Shown in pieces: positions 1 to 7,042 of a stretch of DNA of 9,329 nt (position 1 is its first letter; each line of letters begins with the position of its first letter). The notes beneath the pieces were generated by a model. It was not told the DNA's origin and did no database searches. It saw only the letters and a list, made by a program, of their open reading frames with translations. This DNA comes from Candidatus Latescibacterota bacterium (GTDB lineage: Bacteria > Latescibacterota > UBA2968 > UBA8231), in contig DPVW01000415.1 of the NCBI GenBank assembly GCA_003529325.1, forward strand, positions 1-9,329. Reading direction: 5' to 3'. Position numbers and translations under genes: made by a program.

Positions 1-1
1 T

Positions 2-2032
2 CCGGATGGCGCGCAGATAGAACTCCTCGATCTACCGGGCACGTATAGTCTCTCCGCCACCTCGCCCGACGAGATGATCGCCGTCGATGTGCTGCTCGAC
101 GAAGAACAGGAGACCTGCCTAGACGCCGTGATCGCCATCGTCGATGCCGGCAATCTGCGCCGTAATCTTTATCTCGTTTCGCAATTGCTCGAAGCCGATT
201 TGCCCGTCGTCATTGCCCTCAACATGACGGATGTTGCCACCGCGCGCGGCATCCGCATCGACGCCATCCGCCTGTCCAGTCATCTTGGTGTCCCGGTGAT
301 ACCCATGGTCGCGCAACGCCGACAAGGCATCGACGAACTGCGTGTCGCCCTCGCTGATGTGCTCTGCGGTCCAACCCAACAACCGTCGACAGCAACATTG
401 CCAGACGACTTGCAGCGGCAGGTGATCCGGCTTCTCGAGTGGGCTAAAACAGACGGCGGGCGCCCACTTGCGAGACTCGAGGCATTGCGCGCCCTCGTCG
501 ATGACGACGGCGTCATCCAGGACCGACTGGTCAACCACCACGGCCAGCAGATAACCAGCAAGCTCGCCGATCTGCGCAGTGCCGTCGGCGTCTCAGCGCC
601 ACTGTCCGCCATCGAATCAGAGGCCAGATACGCCTGGGTTCAGCAGATTCTCGATGGCTCCGTGCAACAGACAGACGAACTACGCTCGAGTCGTTCCGAC
701 AAGGTCGATCGTGTCCTCACTCACCGTCTTGCGGGACTGTTGATCTTTGTCTCCATCAGCGCCATGTTGTTCCAGGGAATCTACTCCTGGTCGGCGCCAC
801 TGATGGACGTGATCGAGGGTTTCTTCGGTGCCCTCGGTGGTGCCGTTGCAGCGATGTTGCCGGAGGGCGCCCTGCGCAGCATGATCGTCGATGGCATCAT
901 CGCCGGTGTGGGTGGTGTCCTCATCTTCCTGCCCCAGATCGCCCTGCTCTTTCTACTGATCTCGATCCTTGAGGACTGCGGTTACATGGCCCGCGCCGCA
1001 TTGCTGATGGATCGGCTCCTCGGCAACCTTGGCTTGTCCGGCAGGTCCTTCATCCCGTTGCTGTCGAGTTTTGCCTGTGCCGTGCCTGGCGTCATGGCGG
1101 CCCGTACGATCTCTGACCAGCGTGACCGTTTCGTCACGATTCTCGTCGCACCACTGATGAGTTGCTCGGCCCGCCTTCCCGTCTACGTGTTGTTCATCGC
1201 TGCCTTCATCCCCGATCGTACCGTGCTTGGTGGCTGGATCGGTCTGCAAGGATTGACCCTGCTGGCGATGTACAGCGTCGGGGCCGTCATCGCCGTGCCT
1301 GTGGCGTTGCTGCTCCGTCTGACGCTGTTGCGCGGCACATCAAGTCCCTTTCTGCTGGAGCTGCCAGCCTACAATTGGCCGACACCGCGGACGGTGTTTC
1401 TGCGCGTCTATGGAAGTTGCCGCGCATTCATCGTACGCGCCGGCAGCGTCATTCTCGCCGCCACGATCGTCATGTGGGCCCTGGCCTATTATCCACGCTC
1501 AGAAGAGATCCGTCAGGACTTCGACGACCAGCGGTCGGCCGTGACGGTTCTGCCGGCTCCCGACCGCAAGGCGGCTATCCAGCAACTGGATCGCGCCGAG
1601 GCGGCGGCTCACCTCGAGGCGAGCTTTCTGGGTCAGGCAGGACACTTCGTGCAACCCGTGTTCGAACCGATGGGCTGGGATTGGCGCATCGGCATGGCAA
1701 CCCTCGCTTCTTTCCCGGCACGTGAAATCATCATCTCCGCTCTCGGCACGATCTACAGTCTCGGTGGTGACCACGACGAAGACTCCGGCGACATGCGTCG
1801 TGGTTTGAAAAATGCCACCCATGCCGATGGCACCCCCGTCTTCACCGTGCCCGTTGCCCTGTCGGTGATGATCTTTTTCGCACTCTGCGCCCAGTGTATG
1901 TCGACACTCGCCGTCATCCAGCGTGAAACAGCATCATGGGGCTGGGCGGCCTTCTCCTTCACCTACATGACCCTGCTCGCTTACGCCGGTGCCTTCGGCG
2001 TGTACCGGCTGGGATTGTGGTTGGGTTGGTAG
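2..2032 (+). CDS. feoB: Ferrous iron transporter B (FeoB), 5'-truncated by window edge
   Basis: Inner-membrane ferrous iron importer with an N-terminal cytosolic G domain and a C-terminal polytopic channel. The reading frame is open from base 2, well upstream of the first ATG at 74. The first visible residues include the G3 motif DLPGTYSL (bases 29-52), so the true start, G1 P-loop and G2 lie outside the window; 676 codons are visible and roughly 50 are missing. G4 is NMTD (221-232). The G5 region reads PMVAQ where FeoB usually has an SAR-like motif. From residue 25 on (ATG at 74 counted as 1) there is a helical GDI-like region (about 105-205), then membrane segments. Gate motifs are present: GYMARAALLMDR (303-314), SFACAVPGVM with the conserved Cys (332-341), SFPAREIIISALGTIY (546-561) and LCAQCMST (604-611). 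It ends at a TAG 8 bp before a small Cys-rich partner gene. The family call is very secure. Confidence 0.97.
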   Translation, partial: PDGAQIELLDLPGTYSLSATSPDEMIAVDVLLDEEQETCLDAVIAIVDAGNLRRNLYLVSQLLEADLPVVIALNMTDVATARGIRIDAIRLSSHLGVPVIPMVAQRRQGIDELRVALADVLCGPTQQPSTATLPDDLQRQVIRLLEWAKTDGGRPLARLEALRALVDDDGVIQDRLVNHHGQQITSKLADLRSAVGVSAPLSAIESEARYAWVQQILDGSVQQTDELRSSRSDKVDRVLTHRLAGLLIFVSISAMLFQGIYSWSAPLMDVIEGFFGALGGAVAAMLPEGALRSMIVDGIIAGVGGVLIFLPQIALLFLLISILEDCGYMARAALLMDRLLGNLGLSGRSFIPLLSSFACAVPGVMAARTISDQRDRFVTILVAPLMSCSARLPVYVLFIAAFIPDRTVLGGWIGLQGLTLLAMYSVGAVIAVPVALLLRLTLLRGTSSPFLLELPAYNWPTPRTVFLRVYGSCRAFIVRAGSVILAATIVMWALAYYPRSEEIRQDFDDQRSAVTVLPAPDRKAAIQQLDRAEAAAHLEASFLGQAGHFVQPVFEPMGWDWRIGMATLASFPAREIIISALGTIYSLGGDHDEDSGDMRRGLKNATHADGTPVFTVPVALSVMIFFALCAQCMSTLAVIQRETASWGWAAFSFTYMTLLAYAGAFGVYRLGLWLGW

Positions 2033-2040
2033 CTCTGCTC

Positions 2041-2247
2041 ATGGACTGGCAACACTTGCTCACCATCGCCATCGCCGGCCTCTGTGCCGTGTGGGTGCTG
2101 TGGACGACGATCCGCCCCTTCGTGCGCAAGATGGCCAGCGCTTGTGGCATGTGCCCTGGATGTGATCCCGGGACGAATGACGGGTCATCGACACCAGCCA
2201 CGACGGCGGCCGATCTGTTTCAGATCGCCATGTCCGACGCCCAATAA
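2041..2247 (+). CDS. FeoB-associated small Cys-rich membrane protein
   Basis: A 68-aa protein starting 8 bp after the feoB stop. One hydrophobic segment spans about residues 5-22. It is followed by a basic stretch (RPFVRK) and a CGMCPGC motif (Cys 35, 38, 41), then a Ser/Thr/Asp-rich tail without further Cys. This layout, one N-terminal helix then a closely spaced Cys cluster directly downstream of feoB, matches the small FeoB-associated Cys-rich proteins of many feo operons. Their role is poorly defined; metal handling near the channel is usually proposed. No good Shine-Dalgarno precedes the ATG, so reinitiation from feoB is likely. An in-frame GTG at 2017 and TTG at 2026, inside the feoB end, are alternative starts that would lengthen the hydrophobic part. 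A longer reading of this frame from 1936 lies inside feoB and is a shadow. Confidence 0.78.
   Translation: MDWQHLLTIAIAGLCAVWVLWTTIRPFVRKMASACGMCPGCDPGTNDGSSTPATTAADLFQIAMSDAQ
2208..2229. repeat. Inverted repeat in the 3' end of the Cys-rich gene
   Basis: CGATCTG-TTT-CAGATCG forms a 7-bp perfect stem (2211-2217 with 2221-2227) and a 3-nt loop. Two more G-C pairs can form after a single bulged C. It sits within the last codons of the small feo-linked gene, close to the convergent junction. No T-run follows on either strand, so it is not a canonical intrinsic terminator. It may be an mRNA 3'-end stem or chance. Confidence 0.4.
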
Positions 2248-2262
2248 CCAGCTGCAGACGAT

Positions 2263-4394
<2,132 letters not shown>

Positions 4395-4874
4395 TCATTT
4401 GCCGAAACGGGCCCTCAACCGCGCCTCGACTGTGGGTGGAACAAATCGGCTGACGTCACCACCGTGTTCGGCGATTTGCTTCACCGTCGAGGATCGCAGA
4501 AACATGTATTCCGCACTCGTCATCAGGTAGACGGTGTCGAAGTCTTCCCACATGCTGCGATTCGTCAGAGCCATGCTGAACTCGGCATCGAAGTCGGTGA
4601 CGGCGCGCAGACCACGAACCGCCTGGCGAATCCCATGCTCACGCGCGTAGTCCACCAGGAGTCCCGTCGTCGAGTCAATCTCCACCTGTGGCCATTTGGC
4701 GGTCGCCTCGTGCACCATCTCCAGATTCTCTTCGACGGTGAACAGCGATTTCTTCCCGGGGTTCACGGCGAGGAGAATGACAAGCCCATCATACACATCG
4801 AGAGCTCGCTCAATGATGTTGAGGTGTCCCAGCGTGATCGGGTCGAAACTGCCCGGGTAGATAGCTCGGTTCAT
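4395..4874 (-). CDS. coaD: Phosphopantetheine adenylyltransferase (CoaD)
   Basis: Penultimate step of coenzyme A synthesis: transfers AMP from ATP to 4'-phosphopantetheine, giving dephospho-CoA. At 159 aa it has the family's usual size. Visible motifs are the N-terminal YPGSFDPITLGH (6-17), containing the nucleotidyltransferase (T/H)xGH signature as TLGH, then AVRGLRAVTDFDAEF in the middle and RSSTVKQIAEHGGDVS near the C-terminus, the usual SSTxVK-type motif. The start is well supported: AAGGAGG lies 6 nt upstream (4881-4887), inside the end of the preceding gene, whose TGA overlaps this ATG as ATGA (4871-4874). The gene is housekeeping; its position between a pilus-like module and obg/dprA is a context feature, not evidence of a special role. 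Confidence 0.97.
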   Translation of the reverse strand: MNRAIYPGSFDPITLGHLNIIERALDVYDGLVILLAVNPGKKSLFTVEENLEMVHEATAKWPQVEIDSTTGLLVDYAREHGIRQAVRGLRAVTDFDAEFSMALTNRSMWEDFDTVYLMTSAEYMFLRSSTVKQIAEHGGDVSRFVPPTVEARLRARFGK

Positions 4875-5719
4875 CGATTCCCTCCTTGAAGTGGTTCCCG
4901 GACAACTGCGTCAAACGAGAGGGTGACCTGGTTGTCGGCGTCACCACTCGAACTGCGGCTGGCAGCAAGATGCGCTATGCGGATCCCGGCGCCCAGTTCC
5001 TCGATGGCTAACACGAACCGGCGCAGCGAGGCCATGGAGCCAGTTGCTCGCAGGTCGAAATTATGCAGATCGACACCACCAGCTGCCGGTTCTGCAATGA
5101 CTTCCTCCATCTGCACCCCTCTCAGTCCATGGGTGACGGCCCGTTCATTTGTCAGAGTGGTCAACTCCGCCAGCTGTGTAGCGGAGATCGGCGCCATTGG
5201 TGAATCGAGAACAGCGATCACATTTCCTACGAGTCGGCAGGCCCGGCTTCCCCCCTCCGCTGCTGCAGAGCTCCAGGAAGTACCACGCGCGTCACTTGCA
5301 TAGACCTTTAACAGATCGACAACCGTCGCCAGCGACACCCCCTCGGCAAGGATTCCCTCGATGACGAAACCACCCTCCACATCGGCTGTCAGCGTCGTCA
5401 CCCGCACGCCGACGGGCAAATGATCCACCAGTGCCAGTACGCGCCTGGCAGCATCGGTGCGTGCAGGCAGCTCAGCTGTGCTGCCCTGCGGCTGTGTGCC
5501 TTCGGGCGGCGGCGGTAATGCTGGTGATTCCGTGCTCACCTCGACCGGCGAAGGGCGACTTACCCAGCCCAGGGCAGCGGACCACAAGGAACCCAGCGGG
5601 ACCTGCCGGTCGAGAGCGTAGAGGGCGCCGCCGAAGGTGGCCAACGCCACGGTGAGACCGACGATGATTCCCAACTGTCGATGCAACGAGGGAGGCGCTT
5701 TCAGTTCGACTCGGATCAT
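4871..5719 (-). CDS. PilN/PilO-like fused inner-membrane platform protein
   Basis: A 282-aa single-pass protein. After a short cytoplasmic N-terminus (MIRVELKAPPSLHRQ) comes one membrane helix (about 16-36), then a Pro/Ser-rich linker (55-85) and two periplasmic-type domains. The first (about 88-172), with HLPVGVRVTTLTADVEGGF and VSLATVVDLLKVYASD, resembles the PilN/GspL-type ferredoxin-like fold. The second (about 178-275), with FDLRATGSMASLRRFVLAIEE, resembles PilO/GspM. It directly follows a PilM-like gene (11-nt gap), as pilN follows pilM in type IV pilus loci. The N-terminal peptide stands where PilN has its INLLP motif for PilM binding, but reads VELKAP. The function would be an inner-membrane alignment scaffold for a pilus, secretion or DNA-uptake machine. 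The fold assignment rests on pattern and context, without strong motifs. Confidence 0.62.
   Translation of the reverse strand: MIRVELKAPPSLHRQLGIIVGLTVALATFGGALYALDRQVPLGSLWSAALGWVSRPSPVEVSTESPALPPPPEGTQPQGSTAELPARTDAARRVLALVDHLPVGVRVTTLTADVEGGFVIEGILAEGVSLATVVDLLKVYASDARGTSWSSAAAEGGSRACRLVGNVIAVLDSPMAPISATQLAELTTLTNERAVTHGLRGVQMEEVIAEPAAGGVDLHNFDLRATGSMASLRRFVLAIEELGAGIRIAHLAASRSSSGDADNQVTLSFDAVVREPLQGGNR
4881..4887 (-). promoter_or_regulatory. Strong ribosome binding site of coaD
   Basis: AAGGAGG on the minus strand, 6 nt before the coaD ATG and inside the last codons of the upstream gene. It is the best Shine-Dalgarno noticed in the window. It lets coaD be translated independently even though its ATG overlaps the upstream stop. 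Confidence 0.8.
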
Positions 5720-5730
5720 ATCTTCACGCC

Positions 5731-6627
5731 TCAGGCGTCTGCCAACCCGCGAAATGCGAGTCCCGCTGCCACGACGTAAGCGCGGGCAGGCACGTCACTG
5801 CTCGCGAACGTCTCTTTTGCCATCTCGCTTACCGTCAATCCCACGAAGGGGTTGAGGTCGCCGACCTCATCGGCAAATTCACCCAGATCAACAGCCCCCC
5901 CAGCGTCACCAGATCCGACCACCCAAAGCCTGTGGGCGACCTCCCCCTGATCCAATTCGGCGTTGCACAGCAGCCCCAATCCAGTGGCTGGGCCCTTCTC
6001 CTGCTGTGACCAGACGCTCTCACCCTCGTATTCACCGTCGCGCAACAGTACCGCCCTCATGATCTCGCCATCCTCCTGCAGCACGATCTCGATACCCTCA
6101 CCGCCGACACCACAACTTTCCAGGGCATTGCACAGTGCGAAGGAGGACATGTCGAACCCGGGACGACCCATGCCCGCCTCACGGCAGAGAACGCCGTAGA
6201 GGTCGAGGATCTGCCGACGCGCAGCGATAAAGAACCCGTGGTGGCGCGTCGCCAGCGTATCGACAACATAGTCATCGATATCCTCCGCCAGCAGTTGTTC
6301 GGCCTCCCACAGAAGCTGCTCTCGTGTCATCCCCTTGTCACGTGCCAGCACAAAACGGCGTTTGATAAAAACTCCCGCTCCCGACAGGGCGAAATACGGT
6401 CGCTCGACGTCGAAGCCATCGCCATGCAGGAGCCGAAGTGCCTGCACGAGACTCGCCCGCCCGTCGTGATCGGCGAGGGCATCAGGCAGTGACAGCGACG
6501 CCGCCACTGGCACGGCGGCACAGCGTGACAGTGACACACTCTGCTTTCGTCGAGACAACTCGACGGCATAGATGCCATTCGCTGCCACGTGGATGCCGGT
6601 GCATCGTGTAGGAGAGGAACGGAACAA
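5731..6627 (-). CDS. PilM-like actin-fold protein with degraded nucleotide-binding motifs
   Basis: 298 aa with the PilM layout. GIHVAANGIYAVELSRR (11-27) stands where PilM has GIDxGxxxxKAVELS. FALSGAGVFIKRRFVL (79-94) follows, then REQLLWEAEQLLAEDIDDYVVD (102-123), GFFIAARRQILDLYGVLCREAG (131-152), FDMSSFALCNALE (158-170) and a closing VVAAGLAFRGL (285-295). PilM is a cytoplasmic protein that binds PilN and aligns pilus or secretion platforms. Here the phosphate-1 Asp/Gly are His/Ala, phosphate-2 reads IEIVLQEDGE without DIG, and the adenosine region has only VGSGDAGG, so ATP binding looks doubtful. The start is a TTG: only seven codons separate it from an in-frame TGA (the upstream gene's stop) and none of them can start; AGAAGG lies 5 nt before it. 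It is followed 11 nt later by the PilN/O-like gene. Confidence 0.72.
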   Translation of the reverse strand: MFRSSPTRCTGIHVAANGIYAVELSRRKQSVSLSRCAAVPVAASLSLPDALADHDGRASLVQALRLLHGDGFDVERPYFALSGAGVFIKRRFVLARDKGMTREQLLWEAEQLLAEDIDDYVVDTLATRHHGFFIAARRQILDLYGVLCREAGMGRPGFDMSSFALCNALESCGVGGEGIEIVLQEDGEIMRAVLLRDGEYEGESVWSQQEKGPATGLGLLCNAELDQGEVAHRLWVVGSGDAGGAVDLGEFADEVGDLNPFVGLTVSEMAKETFASSDVPARAYVVAAGLAFRGLADA

Positions 6628-6632
6628 GGCAG

Positions 6633-6638
6633 CCTTCT
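6633..6638 (-). promoter_or_regulatory. Ribosome binding site fixing the PilM-like TTG start
   Basis: AGAAGG on the minus strand, 5 nt before the TTG at 6627-6625. It supports TTG as the true start, since the next in-frame ATG (codon 100) would remove the conserved N-terminal lobe. Confidence 0.6.
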
Positions 6639-6648
6639 GGAAGGAGGA

Positions 6649-7017
6649 TCAGTCCATCGACACGAGGAGTCGGAGGCGCTCCACCGTGGCGACACCGATA
6701 CCGCTGACACGGTTGAGGTCGTCGACAGAGGAGAAGGGGCCATGCACCTGGCGATACTCGATAATCGCCGCCGCCATTCTTGGACCAATGTATGGCAAAG
6801 ACTGCAACTGCTCGGCGTCGGCTCGGTTGATTGCCAGCGGTCCTGTTGCCACAGCCGCGACCGGTACCGATGGCGCCTCGACAGCGCCGACAACGACATG
6901 AAAGTCTTCGAAACGTTCCGCGTCGAGGTGATCGATGATGGCCACTCCGGTGCCGACCAGCAACGCTGCGCTCAGGAACAGGACCGCAATCCCCTCCTGC
7001 CGGTTGAGGTCAATCAA
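6649..7017 (-). CDS. ComEA-like membrane-anchored helix-hairpin-helix DNA-binding protein
   Basis: A 122-aa protein. The N-terminus is a short polar stretch then a hydrophobic helix (about 9-28) that would anchor or export it. A non-conserved linker (30-60) leads to a ComEA-type HhH domain (61-120): the opening INRADAEQLQSLPYIGP (63-79), IIEYRQVHGPFSSVDDL (85-101) and the second hairpin VSGIGVATVERL (104-115). The first hairpin has LPYIG rather than LPGIG. ComEA proteins bind double-stranded DNA non-specifically in the periplasm and ratchet it inward during transformation. There is no SLBB domain, as in short Gram-negative ComEA. The start is TTG with GGGAGA 6 nt upstream, 25 nt after the SprA-like stop. 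Other short HhH proteins exist, so a competence role is inferred from the family and from dprA in the same run. Confidence 0.82.
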   Translation of the reverse strand: MIDLNRQEGIAVLFLSAALLVGTGVAIIDHLDAERFEDFHVVVGAVEAPSVPVAAVATGPLAINRADAEQLQSLPYIGPRMAAAIIEYRQVHGPFSSVDDLNRVSGIGVATVERLRLLVSMD

Positions 7018-7023
7018 GATAAG

Positions 7024-7029
7024 TCTCCC
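7024..7029 (-). promoter_or_regulatory. Ribosome binding site of the ComEA-like gene
   Basis: GGGAGA on the minus strand, 6 nt before the TTG start at 7017-7015 and within the purine-rich 25-nt gap after the SprA-like stop. A nearby ATG overlapping this purine run is in another frame and meets a stop after five codons, which favours the TTG. Confidence 0.6.
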
Positions 7030-7042
7030 ATCCTCTCCGGCG

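Noticed and set aside
1162..1725. A 187-codon open frame within feoB in another plus-strand frame
   Set aside because: It is Arg/Ser/Gly-rich shadow translation inside the conserved channel region of feoB.
1936..2040. A longer N-terminus for the Cys-rich small protein, inside feoB
   Set aside because: It would overlap over 90 bases of the conserved feoB C-terminus and add Arg-rich sequence with no family resemblance; the ATG at 2041 gives the expected short protein.
2211..2227. Intrinsic terminator for the feo operon
   Set aside because: The stem is real but no T-run follows on either strand, so it is listed only as an inverted repeat.
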